This document shows, in pieces, positions 40,604-48,645 of a stretch of 64,000 bases of DNA (the first letter of the stretch is position 1; each line of letters begins with the position of its first letter). The DNA comes from Thermofilales archaeon (GTDB lineage Archaea > Thermoproteota > Thermoprotei > Thermofilales > Thermofilaceae). The translations under genes and the position numbers were made by a program. Under the pieces are notes generated by a model. The model saw only the letters and a program-made list of their open reading frames with translations. It ran no database searches and was not told the origin of the DNA. The stretch spans positions 37,473-101,472 of the forward strand of contig JAPWTS010000001.1 of NCBI GenBank assembly GCA_028275925.1, in the 5' to 3' direction.

Positions 40604-42970
40604 CTAACCGAAGAAGTCGAGGAGCGTGCTCTGAGGGGTTTCGAGCAGCTGGTTCTCCCTCACGCCAAAGTACTCCAGGATCCGCATGGCCGCTGGCACG
40701 ACCTGCTTCCTGATGTAGTAGTCGGCGTCGATCTCGCTCGGGTCTTTGAGCAGGACGTAGGGTAGGGCCTTGTCCGCCAGCTTCCCAGAACCCTTCACAA
40801 CCACGAAGCCGATCTTGCTGCCTTTCAGCACCTTGTACCCAGCTTCCATAAGCTTTTTCGCGGCGGCGACGTGAGCGGCCTCGACCTCGTAATCTTCAAA
40901 CGACTTGCCCACGGTTTTCCATATGATCAGCTTCTCCAACGGGACCTTGCCGGCCTTTAAATCCTGGATGACGCTTCGCACATAGTTCACCGCTTTCGCC
41001 GCATCCCCCTCCTTGAGGATCATCTCGATAACTTTCTCCTGCACTTCCTTGGCTATCTCGGCCCAATCCCCCCTCACAGCTTCCAGCCCCACCACGTCGA
41101 TGCGGCCGTCCTCGAGCAAGCCGCAGTAGCGCTTCTTAGCTTCCGTGAAGAACACTTTAACGTACACTTTATCAACCTTGATGTCGAGGTTGAAAGTTTC
41201 ATTCACAATTTTTATAAGCTTCTCGACCTTCTCTGGTTCGTACTTGACGAATATCGAATCCGTATCGCCGTATATCACGGTTAGCCCCAGCTTCCTAGCT
41301 GTAGCGATCGTCTCCGTTATCACCTTCCTGCCCCACGCCGTCGTGGCTTCGGCGACCTCCCGCTTGTACCATCTCGCCCCAACCCAGCCGCAGTAGCCGT
41401 AGGTGGCGTTCGCGACGACCTTCAGGGCTCGCTGCCTCTCGTCGAGCAGCCTGTACTCAGGGCTCTCGGGGTCTAAGCCCTTCATCTTCTCCCTCACCTG
41501 CCGCCGAGCTTCCAGGAGCCGCTCCAGCACCTTCTTGTAGAAGCCGGGCGGCGATTTCCGGAAAGCGTGCCCGACCTCCGGCGCGATGTTGACCTCCGAC
41601 TCGTCAACCACTTCGTCGGGCGGAACGTACGTGTCGGGCGAGATGTTGTACTTGATCATCAGCGAGGGGTACATCGATGTGAAGTCGAGGACCGCTACGT
41701 TCCTGTGAACGCCGGGCGAGGGCTTGAGCACGATAGCCCCCTTGTACGGCTCGTAGGGGCGCTCCTCCCTATTGGGGATCAGCTCGTTAAACTCGTACGC
41801 TGCCCGCATGAGGTGCCACTCCACCCTGTAGCCGACGGAGGCTGCGCCCACCTGATCGAGGGTGAGCCCCACGATGTTCGAGAGCTGGATGGCGAAGGGC
41901 AGGAACTTCTCGGCTAAACCGTAGGTGCTCTCCACGTCGTCGAGAGCGTACCTGATCAGCGTTGGCCGCTTAGCCGGGTCGTCCCAGTACTCGTGCACGC
42001 GCGAGGCGTCGATGAGCACCCTTTCGCTCTTCTTCCTCACGCCCAGGTAGTCGGCTATGTTGTCCAGCGTCTTCACCTTCACCTCGTAAACCTCTTCCGC
42101 GAAGTCGTAGAGGTCCACGTTCGCGCGCCCCACGATCGAGTAGTGACCGTGAACGGACGGAGTGGGCTCGCCGCCCCCTCTCGACACGTCGAGCTTCACC
42201 CCTTGGAGCTCGGCGCGCTTCAGCAGGTACGGCCAATCGAAACGGTTGCTATTGTAGCCGACCACAACGTCCGGGTCGAAGGATAGGAGGTCCTCGGCAA
42301 AGCGCGCGAGAAGCGCCCTGTCGCTCTTGCCTTCAGCCGTCAAAGCCTTCGCGTCCTCGCCCCCTCGCTTAACAGCGATCACGATCACAGGGTCCCGCTC
42401 CGGGTTGGGCTCGCCGAACGGGTTGTAGCACTCGATGTCGAAAGCGTAGACCCTGAGATCGGGGGGGTTATCGGGGCCCAGGTAGCGGGGACTTTCGCGA
42501 GCTAGGTAGACCCGATCGACCCTCCACCCGTGCTCGTTGGAAACCTCCTCAACATCGACCTCGTGCCACCCGCAAGGGTAGACCCCCTTATCGATCATGT
42601 ACCGCATGTAGAACCTTATGTCCGCTTCCAAGACCTCTCTCACGCCGTCAAGCTTCGCCACCGCCTCCCTCAGCTGGGGCACCGTCCTCGGCGAGAGGAG
42701 CGTGACCTTGACCGCCTTCACAGGCCTGCCGAAATACTTTTTATCCACGATTTCCACGTTCAAAATACCGAACTTCCCGCTCATGGCTTTGATCCTCCTG
42801 GCAACAGCCTCCTCGGCGCCCTCCGCCGGAAGCACGTAGATGTACGGCCTGAAACTACGGTCGAGAACCACCACGCGCCTACCCTCGCGGTCGATACCCC
42901 ACAGCCTGACCTCAGGCACTCCACCGACTACATCGTAGCTGGCGTCTAGCAGCCAAAACTCGGCCCGCAT
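40604..42970 (-). CDS. polB: family B DNA polymerase with PCNA-binding tail
   Basis: Replicative-type DNA polymerase with 3'-5' proofreading, 788 residues. Exonuclease motifs: FDIECYNPF (Exo I), GYNSNRFDWPYL (Exo II), YALDDVESTYGL (Exo III). Polymerase motifs: DFTSMYPSLMIKYN (motif A region), KVVANATYGYCGW (motif B) and IYGDTDSIFVKYE (motif C) with KKRYCGLL. The C-terminus QSTLLDFFG is a clear PIP box for PCNA (9.4 kb). ATG 42970 is chosen because TTTTAAGG lies about 28 nt upstream; the longer frame is not conserved. Crenarchaea have two or three such enzymes; this length fits B3 or a short B1. Confidence 0.96.
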   Translation of the reverse strand: MRAEFWLLDASYDVVGGVPEVRLWGIDREGRRVVVLDRSFRPYIYVLPAEGAEEAVARRIKAMSGKFGILNVEIVDKKYFGRPVKAVKVTLLSPRTVPQLREAVAKLDGVREVLEADIRFYMRYMIDKGVYPCGWHEVDVEEVSNEHGWRVDRVYLARESPRYLGPDNPPDLRVYAFDIECYNPFGEPNPERDPVIVIAVKRGGEDAKALTAEGKSDRALLARFAEDLLSFDPDVVVGYNSNRFDWPYLLKRAELQGVKLDVSRGGGEPTPSVHGHYSIVGRANVDLYDFAEEVYEVKVKTLDNIADYLGVRKKSERVLIDASRVHEYWDDPAKRPTLIRYALDDVESTYGLAEKFLPFAIQLSNIVGLTLDQVGAASVGYRVEWHLMRAAYEFNELIPNREERPYEPYKGAIVLKPSPGVHRNVAVLDFTSMYPSLMIKYNISPDTYVPPDEVVDESEVNIAPEVGHAFRKSPPGFYKKVLERLLEARRQVREKMKGLDPESPEYRLLDERQRALKVVANATYGYCGWVGARWYKREVAEATTAWGRKVITETIATARKLGLTVIYGDTDSIFVKYEPEKVEKLIKIVNETFNLDIKVDKVYVKVFFTEAKKRYCGLLEDGRIDVVGLEAVRGDWAEIAKEVQEKVIEMILKEGDAAKAVNYVRSVIQDLKAGKVPLEKLIIWKTVGKSFEDYEVEAAHVAAAKKLMEAGYKVLKGSKIGFVVVKGSGKLADKALPYVLLKDPSEIDADYYIRKQVVPAAMRILEYFGVRENQLLETPQSTLLDFFG

Positions 42971-43212
42971 CCCATCAGAAAGGCCTCGCTCCCCCCTTAA
43001 AACCCCTTCGCGCGTCGTCAGCCGAAGCGCACTATTCAATGCGTGCCCCGACAACGACCTGGGATTCCTTGGGGAGCGCCGGGGATCTAGGCGAGCGGCG
43101 GCGCTGCGAGCGGTGAGAGAGCCTCAAGCCCGAGCACCCGCGCACAGGAGAAGGGGAAACTCGATAGCCGCGCGCAAAGGGCGGATGGCGCACTAAAAAT
43201 CCTTACGCTCCA

Positions 43213-43902
43213 TCACCTAGTTCCCAACCCCCTGAGGTTTTTCGCAAACTCTAGCAGCTCCTCTCTGAACGTAGCGACCGCGATTACAACGACGGCCACT
43301 CCCAAGCCTATGCCGACCCCCTGCGCAAAGGCCGAAGCGAAATGCGCTAAAGGCGATAAATCCACTCCCGAAGCCGAGAAGGCTGCAGCGATCACCAGCA
43401 AGACGAGGAGAGCGTGAACGAGGCTGAGCGCTAGGGGCACCTGCCCACTTTCGCCAGCAAGAATCTTAGCGGCAATGCCGAACACCTTCTCGACGATCAG
43501 CAACCCGACGGTGAATACCGCTGTCCCGATCACGATGCGCCCGACCACATCGAATAGGCTTTGCGCCAACGCGAAAGCCTCGGGGACTTTCAAGATCCTG
43601 ATAGCGACCGCGATGCTGAAGAGGTACACGGCTATCCTCGTCAGCAGGTCCATCAGGGATGAGAGGCTGTAACCCGCCTTGGCTAGGTAAGAGCCGACGG
43701 GCGTCCCCTTGAGCGCGTCGTCCGCCTTGCTGAGCCTCACTACCGCCGCTACAGCCTTGCCCAATAGCCGCCCCATAAGCCACCCGAGGACGAGAACGAA
43801 CACCATACCTACAGCGCGCGGAAGTATGTAGGTGAAAGCTGCCAGGTACTCGTCGACAACAGCGCGCAAGTTGCTCATGATAGCTTCAATAAGATCCGGC
43901 AC
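43213..43902 (-). CDS. MscS-related small-conductance channel-like membrane protein
   Basis: A 229-residue protein with about five hydrophobic helices. The repeated pattern LPRAVGMVFVLVLGWLMGRL, then LLTRIAVYLFSIAVAIRILK, and later VGLLIVEKVFGIAAKILAGE matches the 'conserved TM helix' repeats found in MscS-like proteins, but the soluble MscS domain is absent. It may form a channel or sense membrane tension. It is a separate transcription unit from polB. Confidence 0.7.
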   Translation of the reverse strand: MPDLIEAIMSNLRAVVDEYLAAFTYILPRAVGMVFVLVLGWLMGRLLGKAVAAVVRLSKADDALKGTPVGSYLAKAGYSLSSLMDLLTRIAVYLFSIAVAIRILKVPEAFALAQSLFDVVGRIVIGTAVFTVGLLIVEKVFGIAAKILAGESGQVPLALSLVHALLVLLVIAAAFSASGVDLSPLAHFASAFAQGVGIGLGVAVVVIAVATFREELLEFAKNLRGLGTR

Positions 43903-43950
43903 AGCCTCCTAGCCACACAGAGTACTTAGCGTTTACGCGCGCGAACCGCG

Positions 43951-45339
43951 CTACCCTCCCAGCAACCTGAGTAGCACCGCGTATAAGGCTGCTAAAGCTG
44001 CAACCAAAAAGCTGGTGAGCACGGCAGCGTAAAGGATTCGAAGAGCGTATATGAACTCGATGTAAGTCGCCTGCGCCACCTGCCTGCCCGCCAAGTACAG
44101 CGGGTAGAGGTGGCTGGCGACCCTCAGCTCCTCGTAGGTGGCGCCGCGCGCTGAAGCCACTTTGTACAGGATCGTAAGAGCGAGCAACCTCCCGACCGCG
44201 GAAGCGAAGAAGGCGGAAACGCCGAGGGCGTTGTACATTTGAACGCCCGCCATCGTGCCTAGAGCTGCCGCTATAGAGGGCAAGATGTTGTACACTGCGA
44301 TGTACACGTGCCTATACTGCCCGCTGTACGACACGGCGTAGTTGAAGGAAGCCAGGTTGAAGCCCGTCCACAGCGTTGTCGAGTAAACTTGCAGCGCGCT
44401 CTGCCCCAGCAGGCTCGGCAGGAAGGGGAAGAGAGCGGGCACAGCGACGATGCCCAAGCCCGACACAAGGAATGTCGCTCTGGGACCGAACCTGTCGTAG
44501 AAGCTGCCCCAGGGCGGGTTCGCCAGCGTACCCACAACTCCCCCGATCAAGTTCAACGTCGTAAACCACGACTCATCCGCGTGGAACGCCGCGTACATGT
44601 GGTAATTCCAGATGCCTGCGACGATGTTAACCGAGAACGACCAGAAGGATAGAGCGGCGGAATCGCGCAGGACCTCCCGGTTCTTCAGCACCGACAAAGC
44701 ACCGCGGACGCCGAGGCCGAGGCCTCGCGGCCTCGTGGGGTCACCGTACATGTAGAGGAGCGGCACGGCAGCGAGCATTAGCGCTGTACCGGCGCTGATC
44801 GCGAGCACGTAACCGGCTGGGTAGCCGAGACCGTCGTAAATGGGCTTCGCGATCAGCAGCCCCGCGATGTTGACGAACCCGAGAATCGTGTTCCTCAGCG
44901 CGAACATGCGCCCGCGGCGCTGCGGCTCCACTAGGTCCGCCATGAGGTCTGTCCACGCTAATCCGGCGAACACGCCCAGCGCGTTCGAAGCGTAGAGGAA
45001 CGCCATCACCGCCCATAAACCGCCCCATCCCGTTAGGAGGACAGCCAAGACGCCCAGCCACATCGCCCGGCCCGCAGCCGCGAACGCCCACATTATGTGC
45101 AAGCGCCTCTCCCTGTAGCGGTCGAGGAGCACCGCAGCGGCCAGCTGGAGGGGGGGCGTCGTAGCGGAAACCAGCGCCGTGTACAAGCCAAGCGCGTTGG
45201 CATCCGCTCCCAAACGCAGCAGGAGAGGCGTGGCCATTGGTCCGGCGAGCGCTGACCCTAAGACGGTGACGGCTCCCTCAACAATGCTCACCTTGAACCC
45301 TCTCGATGAGCTCTTGAGCTCGCTGAGCGGCGAAGGCAT
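43951..45339 (-). CDS. major facilitator superfamily transporter
   Basis: A 462-residue protein with about twelve membrane helices. The MFS hallmark between TM2 and TM3 is DRYRERRLHIMWAFAA, and a matching loop in the second half reads WGSFYDRFGPRATFLVSG. The segment LVEPQRRGRMFALRNTILGF is typical of drug/sugar-type transporters. Substrate cannot be told. It ends a single-gene unit facing the same way as the hydrogenase operon but 67 nt beyond it. Confidence 0.88.
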   Translation of the reverse strand: MPSPLSELKSSSRGFKVSIVEGAVTVLGSALAGPMATPLLLRLGADANALGLYTALVSATTPPLQLAAAVLLDRYRERRLHIMWAFAAAGRAMWLGVLAVLLTGWGGLWAVMAFLYASNALGVFAGLAWTDLMADLVEPQRRGRMFALRNTILGFVNIAGLLIAKPIYDGLGYPAGYVLAISAGTALMLAAVPLLYMYGDPTRPRGLGLGVRGALSVLKNREVLRDSAALSFWSFSVNIVAGIWNYHMYAAFHADESWFTTLNLIGGVVGTLANPPWGSFYDRFGPRATFLVSGLGIVAVPALFPFLPSLLGQSALQVYSTTLWTGFNLASFNYAVSYSGQYRHVYIAVYNILPSIAAALGTMAGVQMYNALGVSAFFASAVGRLLALTILYKVASARGATYEELRVASHLYPLYLAGRQVAQATYIEFIYALRILYAAVLTSFLVAALAALYAVLLRLLGG

Positions 45340-45406
45340 AGTGCGGAGCCCTGCTTTTACGCGGAAGAAAAAGGCTTCGCGGTAAAAGAGGGGGAACGCG
45401 GTAATT

Positions 45407-46690
45407 TCAGCGTTGAGTCAGTAACCGGTATGGGGCTCCCGAGCCCCTTGAGCAGCCGCCGGGGCATACTTGTAGGACGACTGCGCCTGAGGGGTTTTTC
45501 GCGTAGCTTTCCACCGCGGCACTGCACTCTTCGGGCCCCACCGCAACCTTAACTTTGCTCTCGGGCGCCGCTCTCAGCGGCTCGTCCGGTAAGTCTTCTA
45601 GGACGACTCTAGACCACTTAGCGAGCTCCACGAGTTCGTGAGCGGTGATCGTCGGCGCGTGATCCTCCTTCCGCGCTACGCACGCGGTGACGACCACCGT
45701 CTCCTTACCCGCGGCGAGCTTAACGTGAGGCTTGAGGAAGCGCGCCGCCTCGGGGAACCTCAGCTTGACCCACCTCTCCTCAGCCGAGCTGAAGGGGATC
45801 AGGCCCTCCTCGCTGGGCGCTAGCGCTAAGGGATCTACCACCTCCACCTCTCTGAAGCCCAGCTCCTTGAGCAGGGACACGAGCTGACCCGGCCTCACCC
45901 CCAGAGCTTCCGCCGCCGCTTCCAGCGCTAAGCGCTCGGCGACGACCCTTCCGCCGCGTTTAGCCAGCTCGAGCGCCCCCTCGACGTCGCTCCTGTACTT
46001 AAGCGCCGAAACGGGGCAGTACGCAGCGCAGAGCCCGCACCTGATGCATCCGGCCTCCAGGAACGGTAGCTGCGCTGGCGTGGTCACGATCACGCGGTAA
46101 CCCCTGTAAGCCTGCGTGAGCGCGTGAACCCCCAGCAGCGCGCAGAGGTCGACGCACCTGCCGCACACGATGCACTTACCCGTATCCAGCTTCAGGAAGC
46201 CGTCGTCCAGCACGAGGTCGGCGACCTTCTCGTACTCGAAGCGGCGCTCGTACCTGAGCGGTGGGAAGCCGGCAGCCAGAGCCTTCAACACGCGCACGAG
46301 CTCGTCCACGCTGGCCGGGCACCCCCTCACGTAGCTGTCCACTTTGATCACTTGGTGCACGGGGACGGCGTCCATGTAGCCGTCCTTCACGTACTCCTCG
46401 ATGCGTAAGCCGAGCTTGTAGCCTAGGGTCGAGGTTTCGCCGAGGAGCGCGCAGCTGCCTAGGGCCACCACGAACTTCGCCTTTTCCCTTATCTTCTTCA
46501 CTTCTTCGACGTCGCGCGTGGTAATAGCGCCCTCTACGACCGCCACGTCGTACTCGGTGTCTGCGGAGAGCCCCAGAAGCGGTTCCCTCACGATCTCGAT
46601 ACCGCTCTCCCCCGCCAGCTTGTGCAGCTCGTTAACTACCCTGTACCGGCACCCTTCGCACGACCCGAAGCCGAAGAACGCGACCTTCAT
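45407..46690 (-). CDS. [NiFe] hydrogenase small subunit fused to ferredoxin and an [FeFe]-hydrogenase-like H domain
   Basis: A 427-residue three-part protein. Part 1 (1-150) is the [NiFe] small-subunit N-domain with proximal-cluster cysteines C11 and C14 (CEGC), C80 (GSCALLGE) and C124 (RGCPAS). Part 2 (165-235) is a ferredoxin with two four-cysteine sites (C173, C176, C179, C183; C215, C218, C221, C225). Part 3 (250-427) follows the [FeFe] hydrogenase large-subunit core: RPGQLVSLLKELGF, the L1-like FSSAEERWVKLRFPE (300-314), L2-like TACVARKEDHAP with C337, ITAHELVELAKW, and L3-like VCPGGCSRGSGAP with C409 and C413. L1 cysteines are absent. Last gene of the operon; ATG 46690 follows GGTGGGCGGG. 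Role: electron transfer, perhaps a second catalytic or cluster site. Confidence 0.88.
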   Translation of the reverse strand: MKVAFFGFGSCEGCRYRVVNELHKLAGESGIEIVREPLLGLSADTEYDVAVVEGAITTRDVEEVKKIREKAKFVVALGSCALLGETSTLGYKLGLRIEEYVKDGYMDAVPVHQVIKVDSYVRGCPASVDELVRVLKALAAGFPPLRYERRFEYEKVADLVLDDGFLKLDTGKCIVCGRCVDLCALLGVHALTQAYRGYRVIVTTPAQLPFLEAGCIRCGLCAAYCPVSALKYRSDVEGALELAKRGGRVVAERLALEAAAEALGVRPGQLVSLLKELGFREVEVVDPLALAPSEEGLIPFSSAEERWVKLRFPEAARFLKPHVKLAAGKETVVVTACVARKEDHAPTITAHELVELAKWSRVVLEDLPDEPLRAAPESKVKVAVGPEECSAAVESYAKNPSGAVVLQVCPGGCSRGSGAPYRLLTQR

Positions 46691-46700
46691 CCCGCCCACC

Positions 46701-47987
46701 TTAGTGGACTGCGCATGGCAAGCAGGGGTCGTAAGCGCGAACCAGCGCGGCGACGAGATCCTTCACTCGCGCTTCATCGATCCCCTTGCTTAAAGCCCAC
46801 GATACGAGCGCTTCTCCCGCAACCTCTATATGCCTAGCATTCATCACGGTGGGAGTGATGACGTTCGCGTACTCTAGCTTGCCATCCCTCACCCTGTAGT
46901 GGTGGATGAGCACTCCTCTCGGCGCTGTCGCTAAGCCCACCCCTTCACCGCTCTTCTCAGGCACCGTTCCCTCGTGGAAGAAAGCGACGCCGCTCCTTAT
47001 TCTGCTCGCCAGCTCCAAAGATTTCTCGGCCAGTAAGCCGGAAAGGTAGGCCACCTCCACGTACTGGGCCTTGACGTTGTCGAAGGGGTTTGAGAAGTCC
47101 ACGCCTAAAGTTTTGATCAGCTCCCGCGCTTCGCTCGCCAGCAGCGTGAAGTAGGCCTGCATCCTGGCCCTCGAGCCTACGTAGAAGGGCTTCCCCCGGT
47201 ACAGGGCTATTTTCGCGTTCGAATGAGGCAGCTTGCGCTCCTCGATAACCTCCCCGTACCTTTCAGCGCTAACTACGAAGCCGTCGGAGAACGCTAGCTC
47301 GTTGGAGAACATCGGGAACTCCTCTCTAGGAGGTTTGAGTACGCAGTAAGTCGGCGCCGGGTCCTCAAAGCCTTGCGCGATAGGCTTCCAGATCTCGGCC
47401 AGGCTGCCGGCCAGCTCGTAAAGCTCTTTGGAGACGCGGGCCATTTCCCTGCCGACGTACTCCAGCTCAGACTTAGTAATCGGCTTACCGTGGCTCGCCA
47501 CGCCCAAGCTGGGGGTGTGGATGAAGCGCCCGCAGATCCTCCGGTAAGCTTCGAGGATCCTCCTGTTGATGTCCATCATCCTGGCGAACAGCTGTGGATG
47601 GGATTTGGAAAACTGCACCACGTTGCCGTCGCCGGTGTAGTCCGGGAGCGCCATGAGGACGTGGACGAAGTTGTTTTGAACGTTCTCGAAACCTTTAGCC
47701 AACTCTCTCAAAGCTTTCACTTCCGGTTTCGGCTCCACACCCAGCGCCTTCTCGACAGCCTCGATCGAGCACGTTAAGTGGACCACGCTGCAAACGCCGC
47801 ATATCCTGCTCATCACGTGCGGCGCGTAGACGGCCGGCCGCCCCTTCAGGAAGCGCTCGAAGAACCTTGGATCCTGCGTCGCCCCGAAGTCGACGCGCAC
47901 GGTGGCTTGTTCCTTCTCGATGTGTACGTTGACTTTGCCGGCAACCGCCGGCACTTCCTCGATCGTCAACTTCAGCGTCTCAGCCAC
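46701..47987 (-). CDS. [NiFe] hydrogenase large (catalytic) subunit without C-terminal extension
   Basis: Carries the Ni-Fe active site that splits or forms H2. The 428 residues have the N-terminal ligand motif RICGVCSVVH (C63, C66) and the C-terminal DPCLPCAVH (C422, C425), giving all four Ni/Fe cysteines. The protein ends at that His, which is where other large subunits are cut by a maturation peptidase; no propeptide is encoded. Overall pattern (GFENVQNNFVHVLMALPDYT; GDGNVVQFSKSHPQLFARMM; THYR-like IHHYRVRDGKLEYANVITPT) is that of cytoplasmic group 3-type enzymes (MvhA/HoxH-like). It overlaps the NuoG-like gene by 8 nt and precedes the small subunit by 10 nt. Confidence 0.95.
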   Translation of the reverse strand: MAETLKLTIEEVPAVAGKVNVHIEKEQATVRVDFGATQDPRFFERFLKGRPAVYAPHVMSRICGVCSVVHLTCSIEAVEKALGVEPKPEVKALRELAKGFENVQNNFVHVLMALPDYTGDGNVVQFSKSHPQLFARMMDINRRILEAYRRICGRFIHTPSLGVASHGKPITKSELEYVGREMARVSKELYELAGSLAEIWKPIAQGFEDPAPTYCVLKPPREEFPMFSNELAFSDGFVVSAERYGEVIEERKLPHSNAKIALYRGKPFYVGSRARMQAYFTLLASEARELIKTLGVDFSNPFDNVKAQYVEVAYLSGLLAEKSLELASRIRSGVAFFHEGTVPEKSGEGVGLATAPRGVLIHHYRVRDGKLEYANVITPTVMNARHIEVAGEALVSWALSKGIDEARVKDLVAALVRAYDPCLPCAVH

Positions 47988-48639
47988 GGCCCGCCACCCT
48001 TTCAGCCACTTTTTTAACGGTTGCGAAGCCGGGCGCCGAGTTCCAGTAGATTTCCGCCTTGCTTACGACATCCTTCACGTCGAAGCCGAGCTCCTTGTAG
48101 CGGGCGAAGGCCCGCTCGAGGACGTCCTCCCTCGTGATGGGGCCCCTGCAGCCCCAGCACTCGCCCCCGCTCACCAGGCACTCGGCGTTGCACCCCGACT
48201 GCGCGATCATGCCCAGGCACAGCTCGCCTTTGAGCAGGAGGCACTCGCTGGGGGGCAGCGGGCACTCCGAGCACACCGGTATGCCGTCCACGAGGAGCTC
48301 CTTCGAAAGCTGGACGAGGGAGCAGGAGCTCTTCCTCTCGCAAGCCCAGCACTCTATCCTGTGGAACTTGAGCAGGAGCTCGAAGTTGACCCTCCGCATC
48401 TCCCAGAGGTCGGGCGTGCTGGCTAGGAACTCCTCGTCCCTGTACACGCGGTAGTTGCAGGAGGGGAAGAGCCTGCCAGTCGGGGTTTTCACGAGGCAGA
48501 GCCTGCAGCTGGAGCCTTCGTACAGCCCCGGCACGACGCACAGCCGCGGTATCTCCACTCCAGCCTTCTCAGCCGCTTCCAGCACGGTGGTTCCCGGCTC
48601 CACCTCCACGACCCTCCCGTCGATTTTAACTTTCACCAT
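47980..48639 (-). CDS. NuoG/HoxU-like iron-sulfur subunit with [NiFe] small-subunit-type C-terminus
   Basis: A 219-residue electron-transfer protein. The N-terminal [2Fe-2S] ferredoxin is marked by VEPGTTVLEAAEKAGVEIPR and cysteines in RLCVVPG, SSCRLCLVK and FPSCNYRV. Then comes the His-Cys3 motif of NuoG, HRIECWACERKSSC. The last third is unusual: CSECPLPPSECLLLKGELCL, GMIAQSGCNAECLVSGGECW and GCRGPITREDVLERAF recall the C-terminal cluster region of group 3 [NiFe] small subunits (CLGPVTRxGC...CxGCRGP type). The protein therefore seems to combine the N-part of a HydA/HoxU protein with ligands that the fused small subunit lacks. It lies between NuoF-like (6 nt upstream) and the large subunit (8-nt overlap). 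Confidence 0.88.
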   Translation of the reverse strand: MVKVKIDGRVVEVEPGTTVLEAAEKAGVEIPRLCVVPGLYEGSSCRLCLVKTPTGRLFPSCNYRVYRDEEFLASTPDLWEMRRVNFELLLKFHRIECWACERKSSCSLVQLSKELLVDGIPVCSECPLPPSECLLLKGELCLGMIAQSGCNAECLVSGGECWGCRGPITREDVLERAFARYKELGFDVKDVVSKAEIYWNSAPGFATVKKVAERVAGRG

Positions 48640-48645
48640 TCCGGA

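Noticed and set aside
45407..46690. Fully active [FeFe] hydrogenase
   Set aside because: The L1 cysteines are missing, so a standard H-cluster cannot be claimed from sequence.
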